This document shows, in pieces, positions 23,025 to 35,980 of a stretch of 64,000 bases of DNA. Each line of letters starts with the position of its first letter. Position 1 is the first letter of the stretch. The stretch is from positions 2,296,001-2,360,000 of the forward strand of contig JAQFVV010000013.1 of assembly GCA_028023455.1 (NCBI GenBank), in the 5' to 3' direction. This stretch comes from Epiperipatus broadwayi. Taxonomy: Eukaryota > Onychophora > Udeonychophora > Euonychophora > Peripatidae. Both the position numbers and the translations under genes were made by a program. The notes under the pieces were generated by a model. It made no database searches. It was not told the origin of the DNA and saw only the letters and a list, made by a program, of their open reading frames with translations.

Positions 23025-26000
23025 TAAGTTAAGAGCAAGCATAAAAAATGGTGACCATGTAATATATCTGAGGAAGATTCACAATAAATTAGGTGAGCTT
23101 ATTGTATTTATTGTCTATTTAAGTAAATAAAAATATTATTTTTCAATAAAATCATTATATTCCCCCCCCCCCCCCCCAATTTTCCAAGCTTAAAACTGTG
23201 TTGGTCTTAAATTTGAATACAGTACTTTATTTGTAAAATTTTTTCCCTATACCCAGCTGTGATTTCATAAAAGATCACAAGTAAGTATTCCCAGTCAGCT
23301 TAATCTATTTCCATTATTGTTCTCTCATTGCCAGTAGGGACTTGTATATATACATTTCTATTAAAGGATAGCATCAAATTATTGAATAGTTAACTATTTA
23401 TTTAATGATTTCTAAAATAAAAAATGATATTTTCACTCAGCATCTGTATTGTAAATATGTAAGTTAATTTTGTGCAAATAGCTTTTTGGTACCTTTTTCA
23501 ATAACCTGACTATAAATTTAAATCTAGACCTGGAATCATTAGAGTTGACTTTTTTTCTAGAAGTTATTGATAAATTATATCTCTCAAGAAACATTAAGTA
23601 TCTTAAATAATTTTTCCAATTTTGAAACATTACATAACAAATATATATTTTTAAAAATAACAATATTTAGAATAAATATAAAATTGAAAGCACCCTTGGG
23701 GTTGTTTAATTTAAGAAACATGGCAAAGATTTTATTTCTTGGAATAGAGATCTCTCTTTCGCTAATCTTATGAGTAATCTCTTAGTTTTAGTTGTAAATT
23801 TTATCTTAAGTGCAGATAGTAGAATGATTATCAATCACTTCCTGCTTTTATGCTAGCCATTGCCATTAAAAAAACTGTAATATGAAATATTTTAAAATTA
23901 ATTTGTGATTTGATCTCTAAATAAACATAAATCATTCAAGTTTTTTAAAAAAATTCCACCAAGCATACACATCATCTACATATATATAGAAATACTTCCT
24001 GTTTGAAAAAAAAAAGTACTGCTTATAAGTCTCAATTCTTTTTCTACAAATTCTCTGTGTCAAGTAATTAAATATTCAATAAAATCATATAAGTAATGTA
24101 AATTAGCACAATTATTAATTTGATAAATTATTAAACAATAAATTTATTATAACATTCTAATGTATAATCTTTGCAAGTCAATCAAAAACTCCTTTATTCA
24201 TTTAATAAATAAACTATTGGAAATTTCATCTTTATATATTCTTCATATTTTTACATTTTATTACTCTCTTTTTAACTGGTGCTTTTGTTTGGTAAAAACC
24301 TGCTGGCCATGCCCTCATATAGTGTTATTAAAGAAATAATATTAATAAAAAAAACTATGTAAAAGTTATTTAATAAATATTTAACAATTTGACTAGGTAA
24401 CAATGTTTAACTTTAAAAAGTATTCATAATTATATATATACATTTATAAAGAAATTTAGAAGATTTGAATTTGTTGTCAATGTTTTTTTTTAAAAAAAAG
24501 AATTAAGTATGTGTGTCTTATATAAGTTTTAAAATAAAAATGAGCATAAACATATGTATGAAATATGGAAAAGTATTGTACAAGAGAATAGATTCTGGTA
24601 ATGGTAATATTGCTTAATTTAATACATATGTAGGAAAAAAAATAAAAAATTAATAGTAGATAATAAATATCTCTTTAACTTTATTAAGTATAGCAATGAT
24701 TTGCTTAGAGAATTTCTCAGGAATCCTCTGATCTATATTATCAATGGCATGTGATTGAATAGATGCAGTCTTCATACATGTAGCCAAATGGAATATCAAC
24801 AATCTTGAAGTATGATTATATGTTTTCTGAAGAATCTATCCATGTCATGCATAAATATAGTAAAAATAACAAGGTAACAGATTTATCTATATAGATATAA
24901 GTGTAGTAAAATCAATTATACATACATATCTACATAGACCTCTGGAGTTGTTTGGACTGTAGACTTTATAATGTATCTAGTCTAGATTTATTAATATAAA
25001 TTGGTTCATACTTCATATAAATTTATCATTAGAATTTGCATACAAACACAAAACAAAAGCTTTACAAAATAATAATTTAATTTTCCAACGTTTGCCTGGA
25101 GCCAAAAAGATAAATTGCCACTCAAATATGCAAACGTTAATAATGAAAATAAAGGACTGAATTTTTATTTTCATCTTTACTAATAAAATATAAAGAACAC
25201 ACACGCACACACAATCACTTACTATTATAGAAATATATGTAATAAAAGACAAAATATTTTTGACAAATATAATTATTTTAATATTTTATCATTCTTTTTA
25301 TAGTTTGTTACATCTGTATTAATATATTATAGATTTTTAAAATGTATACATTTATATATTCATTTAAGATAAAATAATAATTATTACAAAAATTTTAATA
25401 AGTATAATAAATTATATTTAAAATTCATAGATGTTTCATATACCAATGCTTGTGTATAACAAGATTAGTTTGTTTTTGATGACTTGTAGGATGCACTAAA
25501 GGTGATTTATGTTTGCAAATGAATCCAACTAGACAAAATTTAAAGATAGTCGTGATTTTATTTACAATGAAATACCAGAATTATAAAGTCAATTCAAAGG
25601 ATAATACATGGACTGAACACTGTGACTAGGAGGTCCAAACTCTTGGTAGAAAACATACCAAGTTAAAGCTTTTAAAATTCTTTTTTCTTATTAAAAAGAA
25701 AAGTTGCAAATTTAACTTCTTACAACAAAAACAAACTAAGAAAATAAATTCCTTTTCTTACAAATTATATTTAAAAAAATAAAATAAAATAATTACAAAA
25801 AAAAAAAAGAATTGAGGAATTTTTCGGTATTGATTTGATTGTAACAAAGGATGCCAGAAATCATTTCCATTTTTTACATATATATATATATATATTACAC
25901 ATTTTTATTAATTTTACTTATCACCGGAAAATGGCACCGGAAATTGGCACCCATTTACTATTTTTTTAATTTTTAAAAATAAAATAATGTGATGTATTCT

Positions 26001-26300
26001 TTCTATGGAAGTCCTTTAATACAAGAATTCCATTTATACAATTTGTTCATTAAATCCTGGATAATTTTGATTTTTTTTGGAGAATGTTAAAAAAATAATA
26101 TATACTCATATTTTAAAAAAAACAAATAATAATAATAAAAAAACACATAAGATCTACAATCAAATACAATACATTCAAATTTTATTCTTTTTATTTTTTT
26201 AAAAAGGCTTTTTTTTAAAAAAAATCCTTGAACAATTCTGATCATTTCCAAACATTACAAACATTTTGAAATTCCAATTTGAAAACAATTAATACACAAA
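23025..26300. other. AT-rich DNA without a recognisable gene
   Basis: Contains a C16 run at 23162-23177, an (ac)n patch at 25197-25212 and a (ta)n run near 25876-25896. The frames are short, hydrophobic or Asn/Lys-rich, and have no motif. On the minus strand this lies downstream of the probable polyadenylation region of the zinc-finger gene. Confidence 0.45.
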
Positions 26301-29200
26301 CAAGACAAAGTCTTGGGACTTCACAAATGTTTATTGTCACGATTATTTTATTTCTAAAGAAAATAAAAAATGCATATATCACATGAAAAAAGCTGCTTTC
26401 TCTCCAGTAAATATCTTATAATCATTTACATACACAACTTTCCTCAATATCTGTACAATTCTATTCTGAATAAACAACAGATCATAAACTGGAAAGAACA
26501 GCCGTTTGTTTCAATAAGGAGAAAGGGTCGTGCAACTTCATTTCTGGCAACCTTTCATATGAACTACCAAACTCTGATGAAGAATTGATTTATGCATATG
26601 TATCAGAGTGGTTAACTACACAGACAAGACAAAGACTAACTGAAATTAGAGAAAACATTTTTTATTTTTATACAGAAACCCGAAAAAGAAAATAGGCAAA
26701 AAGCATGTATATTACTGTTACTGGACTAATTCATCAATCTGGCTGATCTGTTTTAAAAGCAGGAAGCAGGCAATAAGCATGGATGGCGATGTTAATTTTC
26801 GGGTTATGGATTTTGAAGTTTTTTTTTTTTGTTGAAATTCTTTCAAGATATTTTTATCCTCTAGTGCAGCAATGCAGATTAGCAAGGAACTGTTTTGAAC
26901 AGTGTCTGTTAGCAATTGTTACCATCAGTTTTCATATAAAATTTTTTACTCCCTTTCTCATGATTAACTTACTTAACTCAGCCACACAACATCTGGATAA
27001 ACCTAGACTCAAAATAACTGATTCTGAGCAATGTTTTCACTTCCTCTTTCAAAATATCTTGAAAGATGAACATTTTATGTCCTTTGTAACATTTTTTTTT
27101 TTTTTTACTTGGAAAATAAATGTTTTTGAAATTCAAATCAACCAAAGATTTGACTTAGTAACAGAACACGGAGATTCGTATGTCTGACATACTTTATAGA
27201 CTCCGCTGACTTCCAAAAACTTCTCTCTCCTCCAACAACATACATTAATAACAAAGATAGCTAATGTTTATTATGTGTTTAGGACTTCAAATAGACATAA
27301 ATAACAATATAGTAAAATATCACAAAAATTATCTTCAAGTGAATTGCAACAATCTAACTGTATATTGATTCAATTCACTTTAAAAATTTGGATAATTATA
27401 TTCAAAAAAATATTAACTATTATATATCAATAAAATAGGAAACAGGGAGGATTCTGGTTTAGGATAAAGGATATGAGATATAGGAAAGGATTCTTGAATG
27501 CTATCACCCTAATTCTTAAAGAGTCTAAAAAAATTCATTGAAAAAAAATTATATCATTTAAAAACAAACCCTTAAGATTTTTTTTTTTTTTTTGGTTTTA
27601 TTTTTTTGTCTTTTTTTTCTTCTTTTAATAATTAATATCTAATTTCTGACAGAGTAAAGGTTGATATGAAGAGCCCTCTGTGAGGGTAATTAGACTACCA
27701 TCTAGTATTCTCTTTTGGTCTTCACTTAAAATCTCTGTACTACAGAATCTGTTCATATGGTTCTAAGAGTTCCTTGAACCAACTTTCAACAGTGTAGAGA
27801 CTAACTAGAGGATTGAGTATTTAAGAGAAAGATTTGTTTCAAAGACTACGATGGTTTAGTGGAGCCGAACTACAAAGCAAGCGTAGAATAAGCTATATGG
27901 TAAAAGCTAGTGGAATTGTTTTTTTTTTTGTTATTTTCAAATATTTTTTTTCTATATGCTTTGAATTTGCAAAAAGACTATAATTGAACTGGATAAAATA
28001 TGCAAAATATGTATTTGACAAGGCGAGATTTGCTTAATTAAATAATAAATTACCTTGTCAACCATAGTTATAATGTAAAAAAATATAACAAAGAAATTTT
28101 AACTATAACAGGAAGAAAAAAGTGGAGCAGCTGTATATTGATTAGCCGAGTAAAATGAAGTGGTTGAATTATAAAAGGATTAAAAATGTGTTGCCATTAC
28201 TTACAGCAAAACTCACCCTGTCACCTGGAGCATATTGAAGCAGAACCCTTCTAGCAGACCTTGAGGGCAAACGGTTCTTCACTAGTAATCCCTTCACTCT
28301 TTTCTTTCAATCCATTAAAATATTTAAGCTTTTTTTCATTTAAAAAAAAAAAAATCTCAATATTTACATGCATATTTTTTTAACATGCAATCCATAATAC
28401 AACATTTTAATACAACTTTACAAAAACAGTTGGTAAAATAGTGCATAACCAAATTCGTCTGCCCCCCAAATCTGTAAATCTTTATTAATTATTATATATT
28501 TATTTAAATATATACATGCAGCCAAAGTTATGTGCAACAAATAGATCAATGCTAGCATAAATGACATCTAAGCTTTAACAACATCTTCAGCCGCCGCCTA
28601 GCAATGAATGTGAAAATTGTATTCTGGCAGAACCCTGAGTCAACTCATTAGTGAATATACACCCTTCTCAATACCCTGGGTGCAAATGACCACCCTTCTC
28701 AATACCCTGGTCACCTTGCTGATGTCACATATGCAGCTTGAATCAATGGACTGGACGATGACCGTTTCACAGATAAAGAATAAACAAATAAATTTAGAAC
28801 ACATTAAAAATTAACTATACAAAAAAGTATATATATAATATACATATAGTCTTTTTTGTTAAGATACAAAAAAGTAAATAAAATTTATTTCCCCATCTCC
28901 CTTTTTTTTTCTTCTGTGAAACAACAATGTCATCTCACAGCCGCCTCTCAACTCCTTATTCCAGGTTCTAAAAAATAATTTCCTAACCTTTGTCAACTAG
29001 TCCCACCCACTATAAAACATATGAGATCATGACTAAATGACAATAGGAATACAATCATGAACGAATTCAATAACTGTAGATCCCGGAAGGCCGGGTGCAC
29101 AGGAGCTGAGCTAAGTCTTGTGAGTCAAATTTTCTTGTATTGACTTTTCTGAGACCAAGCTCCTGCGAGCATACGTGCTGCAGCATGTAGGCTCGCTGAG
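26300..29200 (-). other. Probable long 3'UTR of the CCCH zinc-finger gene
   Basis: This stretch follows the stop codon on the minus strand and is less AT-rich than the rest of the window, with several non-repetitive patches (27640-27890, 28200-28310, 28580-28780, 28900-29200) of the kind seen in transcribed UTRs. Minus-strand AATAAA hexamers occur at 28884-28889 and 26330-26335, either of which could define the 3' end. Within it, acccttctcaataccctgg is repeated at 28661 and 28692, a 31-bp tandem duplication. Open frames here, including 134 codons at 26783-27187 on the plus strand, show no motif. The extent is an inference; RNA data would be needed to set it. Confidence 0.4.
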
Positions 29201-29331
29201 TCAAAGCGCTGGATTAACAGAAGCTATCGGCAATACTGGGACATGATAATATTTGCACATTGGACGTGTACATCTTCCTTTGGCTGCGTCCCGACATACA
29301 GTTACTTTACCATCTTGTACTTCAACATAAT
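29201..29331 (-). CDS. CCCH zinc-finger protein, terminal coding exon (second finger)
   Basis: On the minus strand the acceptor attttgcag precedes an exon that opens with the last two bases of an Asp codon and reads YVEVQDGKVTVCRDAAKGRC, then TRPMCKYYHVPVLPIASVNPAL and a TGA stop. The finger CRDAAKGRCTRPMCKYYH has the spacing C-X7-C-X4-C-X3-H, the same as muscleblind finger 2 and ZC3H10 finger 2. The linker VEVQxGxVTxC and the KGRC-x-R-x-x-CKY-x-H core are especially muscleblind-like. Such proteins bind RNA and act in splicing or RNA localisation; that role is inferred from family. The phase fits the exon at 34493-34577 exactly. The coding part after the second finger is short for a full muscleblind, so this is either a divergent family member or one isoform. 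The exon continues as UTR-like sequence to about 29070 or beyond. Confidence 0.82.
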
Positions 29332-30159
29332 CTGCAAAATAAAATACAAATCATTAAGTCCTTAATTGTGTTTTATATAAAGAAGTATAATGCATGTTAC
29401 TAATAACAATAACAGTTGAGAAAACAAAATTCTCCTACTAAAAGTGAGCAATATATTTATTTTTATTATAATCCCAAATTAAATAAATTATGAAATGAAA
29501 CATAATTCACAGAAATATATCAAAAGATATGACTTCAGACAATATTTGATTACTTACAAATACAATGAAACATTTTTTTATTCCTAATACTATGTCAGTC
29601 TATATATATAATAAAGTGATTAACACACAGAAGTTGTGCACAGCAAAACTAAATGATTTGATTGGCTATATATATAAAACAAGGTAACAAAACGTTGCTA
29701 CTTAAATTTAGATGTTTGTATAAAAGTTTGAAATTAAAATATTTTTCATCATACAAGCTTTTTTTTTTTTTTTATTAAGGTAAAAAAAACACAGGTGACT
29801 AATCATCAGCTACATGATATTACAGTGTTCAATGTTACAAGGTAAAAACAAAGTAATATACGCTCGATAAAAAAACATATCCACAAAAGGGTTGTATAAC
29901 CTTATTCAATATGTATCTATATATGGACGGGCACAGATCTGCACTGCCCAAAAACAATCCATCAAGGGAGCGCAGCAGCCCATCAGAGCAGTAAAGGTGC
30001 TGAAAACTTTGACCCTGTATAAATGGAAAAAGATTTGAAGAGAATAACTATGTTTATTGATATCATTTATATTCAGCAAATGGAATGGGAAAAAACACAC
30101 AAAAAAGACTAGAAAGAGTTTGGAAGACTTAAATACGTTATTTTACAAGAGGATACCCC

Positions 30160-30720
30160 AAAATAGCTACAATTATTGTTTATTTATTAGTTGTAATGCG
30201 TGAATCAGCTTACAAGCAAACTGCTTTGGGAAAAACAAGTTTATGAGTGGTTTAATGGAAGTGTAGTGAGTGAAATCCAATGTCAAAATGAAGCTGATTT
30301 TTTTTTGAATGCAAGTGGCATTCATTGTTCACTCAGAAATTGTTTGTAATGACCACAAGTTCTGAAAAGTTTGCATGATACAGTAAAACAAAACATTCTG
30401 ATTTTTGGCTTAATGGAGAGTGCGCAAGCTTTACTACAATAACGTGCCAGCACACAAAGCTTAGAGTATAAAACAATTTTTTAATTAAATTCAGCACCAC
30501 TCAGCTTATCCATCAGCCATATTTGCCCTATCTTGTTCCATGCAACTTCTTTTTATTCTCTCAAATGAAAAAAATGCCTCAAATTTTTTTTTTTGTGAAT
30601 TTAGAAAAGCTGAAGAAAAAATATGACATAAGTCCTAAAAAGCATCACTTTACAAGAGTTTCTGGACTATTTAGAAAAGTGAAAAACACAGACCAATGCA
30701 TTGCATTCAATTTGTAAATA
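30160..30720 (+). pseudogene. mariner transposase relic
   Basis: Three blocks in family order on the plus strand: KQVYEWFNG at about 30234-30260 (the second helix-turn-helix of mariner, usual form QVFEWFKRF), LYYNNVPAHKA at 30429-30461 (usual LHHDNAPAH, the second catalytic Asp region, here with Asp changed to Asn), and PYLVPCNFFLFSQMKK at 30525-30570 (usual PDLAPCDFFLFPxLK, the third Asp of the DD34D triad, also changed to Asn). The C-terminal tail ends with DQCIAFN (usual KCIxxNG). The region between the first two blocks is shortened by deletion, and frames shift several times. Loss of both Asp residues and the stops show that it is inactive. Confidence 0.72.
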
Positions 30721-31457
30721 AATACACAATCTTTTATTACAAAATTCCAATTATTTTTGCCCCCCCCCCATAATAATAATAATAATAAATTAATTAATGC
30801 AAATTTTACTAGTTTGAGTTATAACTGTATCATGGAATATGATTCAAAAATGAAAGACATAAGGCATGAATCAATAAAGAGATCAATAAATGAATTCAAC
30901 CCCAAATTGCCATTAATGATGTTATAGCAACTTTTAAATGAAGATGGGAATGCTGTAAACAAGAAAAGAGCACAAATGAGATTAAAACAATTCTTGACTG
31001 GATACCAGTAAGAACTGCAGAAATGTCTAATTTGAAATGGGCAGCACTATCAAAAAAAGTATTATAAATTTATTTATCATTCACCAATACAAAAGAACAA
31101 TTGTAATGATGTCTGACAAACATCCAATCTAGTAATTCAAATGTTCAATAATTAATATGGAAATATAGATTGCAATCTATTTCTACCTTTTGTTTTATAA
31201 AATACAATATTTGTCAAATAGAGCATATCTCTTATTTTGTACTGAAAACTATATTGAATTTCAAATATAATCTAAGAATCCACTAGTAGGTTCTTTTTTA
31301 TATTTTTGTTATCATTTTTCTATTGTGCTGTGTTTTTTTCTCAATGCTTTATTACTGATGTCTATATCTGGCAACAATAATAAAGGATTATGATGTTATG
31401 CAATCACATTACTTCAAATTGAAAAAAAAAAGTAAGCACAAACTGTTTTCCACTATA

Positions 31458-33870
31458 CAAGGGGTCGGCAACCTATGGCTCATGAACCAAGTATATAACT
31501 GGCTCTCCACAGAATATGTAAACAATATTCATATACAATAACAAGATATTATTCATTGAAAATTTGGTTCATAAGCCGCAATTCACTGTCAGTTGATGTT
31601 GAGTGAGTAATAATGCAAGAGTTAATTTTACCATTGCAAGATGTATAAGTTACTTATTCATTTATTATTTTATGTTATTGCCATTATAAATATTTATTAA
31701 TAAAAATTTAAATGGATTTTTATATGGATTTATATTACTTTTATTTACAAATATCCAAATAGTATCAAAGAAAATAGGAGGATGATTTTGCGGTGGGTTG
31801 TGTAACATCAATGGGAAATAACTGCAATTTGATCGGAAATAACTAATAGACAGGTATTTTGAATTTTATTATTTAATGAAATTAAGGAAGTGATTTATTT
31901 ATATTTAAATTTTAGGAAATGGCAATTTTATTTCTTTTTAATATTTTTATTTTGTTATTTATAGATTATTATTATTATTAAATTTTGTTGCAATTCATTT
32001 TGATATTTTAAATAATAATTTTATTTTTAAAATATCCGTCCTTGCCTTGCATTTTTTATCACTTTCTAATTTAGTGTTTGTCAAGCTCTTTAAATGGCGG
32101 CGTTAGTGAAAAACATGTTACAAGCGAAGAAGCAAATTTGTTAAAGTTTTGTGTTGTTCGTGCAGTCATAATTTTATTTTAATAATAACAGGAACTTTTT
32201 ACTAAAGAGAGCTTCTGTATAATTTATTTTCTTTGACATCATAAAAGTGAAAAATATGATAATGAACCCAAATAAATGACTTAAAATGGACAATGACTAT
32301 CATGTTTTCTAAGAAGAATGGACATACAATTTTGCATTGATTAAAAATTTTGATGGAATGCCAACTTGTTTAATTTGCCAAGACAAACGATCAAATAATA
32401 AGAAAAGTAATTTAGAGCAACATTTTTTTACAAATCATAAATTTTCTGAAGATTATCTAGCAGGAAATGAATGAAAAAAAGCGGTAGATGAGTTAAGCAA
32501 AAGAAATCAACAATCAACACCTATATTCAACAATTGGATAAAATCGTCAAATGATATAATGGCAGCCAGTTTTGTGGTAAGTTCACAATATTATGAAGCA
32601 AGGTAAGCCATTCATAGATGAATATATGAAAGAATGCTTCATAAATATATCCGAAAAACTTTTTAACAATTTTAAAAACCAAGAAAACATTATTAAAAAA
32701 ATTCAAGATGTTCCCCTTTTTGCGAAAACAGACAAAGACAGATCACTAAATACATTATATCAGAAAGGCTTCAACAAAAATTGTTAGTACTAGTTCCACT
32801 TAAAGAGAAAACTCGAGAAGATATGTTATCTGTCATTCAGTGTTTGCAAAATAAAGGCATCAATTTCAGTTAAGTTAATTTTAATTAGTATAGGTGATGC
32901 AGCGAATATGTCTGGCAAAGATATGGGTTTTATTAATTGTATTACATAATATGTTGGGCATGATGTATTAACTTTTCATTATATAATTCATCAGGAAGCT
33001 TTGGGTGTACAAAAGTTTCCAGAAGAGATTCATGAAATCATGAATTTGATAAAATTGTAAATTTTATTGTAGGAAAGTCATTGAATCATCAAATTCCAAG
33101 AATTTTTATATGAAGTAGAGAACCAGTATTGAGATTTAATATTGCATAATAACGTGTGATGACTTTCAAGGATTAATGTTTTAAAACAATTTGCAGCCTT
33201 TTTAAATAAAATTGAAATTTTTTTAGATGAGAAAAACAATAATTATGCCATATTACATGACCATCAATAGTCACAAAAATTTTACTTTATGATAGACATA
33301 ACACAACATTTTAATCAGCTAAATGTAATACAGGGAAAAGGTAATATTGCTATAAAACTGTTGGAAGAAGTATTGAGTTTTGAGAAGAAATTAATTTCAT
33401 TCAGATGATTCGGACAAAAAATCATTAACAATATTTTAATCATTTTAAATATTATCAACAACTGATCCAATTAATACTGATTTTTCCTGAATTTTACAAA
33501 TTTTCCTGCAATCAACTATGCCGAATTTGAGTTACAAATAATAGATCTTAAATCAAATGAAATATGGAGCTCAAATTCAGAAAACTTGTCAGCAATTTAA
33601 AAAACTGAGAGACAAAAAGAATAAATTTCTCAACATAAATGATCTGAATTAAATTCATTAAATATAGTTGAAAAACTCGTATTTGATACTCAAGATTCTC
33701 TTTCAGAATCATTTCATCATGCAAAAATATACATCTTTGTAATTTCAATTTGACTTCTTGCTGCGAACAATCATTCTCCAATATGAATCTGCTCAAATGC
33801 AAATTATTGAGAAGTTCACTAAATGACAAAAGTTGGAATCATGTTTATGATTAAAAATTACAAAATAATT
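31458..33870 (+). pseudogene. hAT-Charlie (ZBED5/GTF2IRD2-like) transposase relic
   Basis: The left end reads caaggggtcggcaacctatg, a Charlie-type hAT terminus. From about 32280 the decayed code gives CLICQDKRSNNKKSNLEQH (BED/C2H2-like finger, 32368-32424), then IDEYMKECF and VPLFAKTDKDRS (32610-32750), FHYIIHQEALG near 32975 (the FHCIIHQEALC block of this family), KIVNFI and SLNHQ near 33055-33090, and finally CEQSFSNMNLLKCKLL at 33760-33807 (the hAT dimerisation domain). Many stops and at least five frame changes break it. The longest intact piece is 64 codons at 32593-32787. No right terminal repeat was found, so the 3' end is lost or eroded. It lies within the intron, on the strand opposite to the host gene. 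Confidence 0.75.
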
Positions 33871-34492
33871 TCCAAATATTGATAAACTATCAAAAGAAGT
33901 CAACAACAGCGATTGCACCAAGAAATTTCCATTTTATTCATTTTGTTGCATTAGTTATTAGTAGAATAAATGTTGAATAAAAGATATGTTTTCCCGTAAT
34001 TTCGTATATAGGTTTCTATAATTTTCTAAGATAATTGTTGCTAATTATTTGTATTTGGCTCAATCAGATTAAATATTTTAATTTTATTATCAAGTTTAAT
34101 TTACATTGCTGTATTTTAAATTTATTTTATTCTACTTTGTTATTCATTTGCATTTTTAAAAATTATTTCTTTAATTATAATATCTTGTGTTGATTATATC
34201 TACCTTATATAAAATCCTATGTACAGATGTATTTCTTTTTTTTTCTCTTATACATATGGGCCAAAGAGAAATAAAATATAATATTCTATCTATATTCTCA
34301 TCATTTGGTAGAAATTGAAAAATAATTAACAATAGACAAATAATTCTCTCTCTCTCTCTTTTTTGGTATTTATTAAATCATTCTACTTATCATTACTTAT
34401 GTATGTATATTTATGAATAATAAACACATGTCGCCAAATTTTCACATTTACTTTATGACTACTTTAAAATTAAAAAAAAAAAAGAATCTTAC

Positions 34493-34577
34493 CCTCCAGC
34501 AAGTGCACGTAACGACACTGTGGCCGTTTACACTGTCCAAATTTAAAATCTCGGCACACCGGGAGGGTGTCCAGTAA
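34493..34577 (-). CDS. CCCH zinc-finger protein, internal exon (first finger)
   Basis: Minus-strand exon of 85 bp with acceptor ttttttatag and donor gtaag. It reads LLDTLPVCRDFKFGQCKRPQ then CRYVHLLE, plus one base, and joins in phase to the exon at 29201-29331 (codon split G|AT gives Asp). The finger CRDFKFGQCKRPQCRYVH has spacing C-X7-C-X4-C-X3-H. Muscleblind finger 1 usually has X6 in the middle, so this is either a divergent muscleblind or another tandem-CCCH protein such as a ZC3H10 relative. An intron between the two fingers is compatible with muscleblind genes. Earlier exons were not recognised between here and 64 kb; they may be short or lie outside the window. Confidence 0.85.
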
Positions 34578-35980
34578 CTATAAAAAACAACAACAACAAC
34601 AACAAAAAACATTTATAGATTATTCATTAAATATCTTAATCTCTTTATTAAAGCAATTTATGTTAGTAAAATTATGTTCTATCTGGCCACCACCAAGAAA
34701 ATATTAAATTTAACATGATTTAAGAGATTAAAAATAGTTTGAAATCAAGATACAAATGATTATAGAAAGAATACTAGATACGCTCACTAATATCTTCTTT
34801 GTGGTGATCAGTTCTAACATTTTTGGGGAAAAAAAATATAATTTTTTTTTTTCAATTTTTTTTTTTTTTTTTAAAGGTCAATTATTGGAAGTCTGATTTC
34901 ATTTATGCAATTAATTGGATTAAATTATATTATTAATAATATATTTATAATATTATAAATTCAAAAAAACATTCTTATATATGAATAAAATTTTTTAAAA
35001 TTCCAACAAAGATATTTAAATTAATAATCATTGTTAACACATGAATAGTAGAAGTATTTTTTTGATCATTCTAACTGCATTTATAAAGTAATAAAGGTAG
35101 AATTGCTTAAAAACAATTTTTTTTTTTGAAAAGTTTTTCTTTAAATTAATTATTTCGGTTCTAATAATTAAATAAAAAAGATCTTAAGACTACACATTAA
35201 ACAACATCTTATGTCTTCCTTAGGGAAGCCACATTGTTCAATCAAGCTTTACTCTATCTATGATGATGAATAATAAAAAAAGATACAAAATTAAATTTAT
35301 TTAAAAATTATGATTTAAAAAATGTGACTATAGGAAATGTAAAATAACTGATGAAAGGATAAGCAGAAGCTAGATAACTAAATCATGTGGGTACAATTTA
35401 AAATTGCATAGAATTCTGTGTTTATAAAATAAATCATATAAAAATGGTAGCACAAATTATTTATAAAAAGTCAGATAAAAAACTATTAAAATAACTACAT
35501 AAAGAACTCAGGCTAAATAATAATACAGAAAAACTGGTGAAATCGAGTGTGAAGAGAATCAGAGAATTTCATGATTATAGATATCTGTTAAAATTATTAA
35601 CTAGATCAGAAAAACACAATTGTTTAATTTATGCACAATAAAATAGATTTGGTTGAAGAAAGAGAAAAAAAATTAAATAACTAAAATATGAAACCACAGA
35701 AATAATTGAAAAAAAAAAAAAGTTGGAAAAATTGCATTTAATAAAGACAAATTAGGACAAAAATAAATATGTAAGAGAATTAAATTAAAAAAAAAAAAAG
35801 ATTTATTTGAATGACTGATGTGCAAGTTTCTCTAATTGGAAAAAACAACAACAATCTGAGTGAAAAATAATGTCACAGTGATAACTGAATGTATACAAAA
35901 ATGAAGTTGAATAGCAGTTAAATGAACTAAGCTCAGCTTAACCTGAAGAAATTTGAAATAAGATTTAGAATTACTTAGCT
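34578..35980. other. Intronic or upstream AT-rich DNA
   Basis: Starts with a (caa)n patch at 34588-34606 and has long poly-A/T tracts. No exon with splice signals and no mobile element could be recognised. Confidence 0.45.

Larger units (their letters stand above)
29332..34492 (-). other. Intron of the CCCH zinc-finger gene
   Basis: Bounded on the minus strand by donor gtaagattc at 34492 and acceptor attttgcag at 29332, phase 1. Its 5.2 kb holds a mariner relic (30160-30720), a decayed hAT-Charlie transposase (31458-33870), a C10 run followed by (taa)n at 30760-30787, and (tc)n at 34341-34359. The segment 29925-30015 is unusually rich in G+C for the region and unexplained. Confidence 0.75.

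Noticed and set aside
26783-27187. 134-codon plus-strand open frame
   Set aside because: It includes long Phe runs from poly-T, has no motif, and lies antisense within the probable 3'UTR of the zinc-finger gene.
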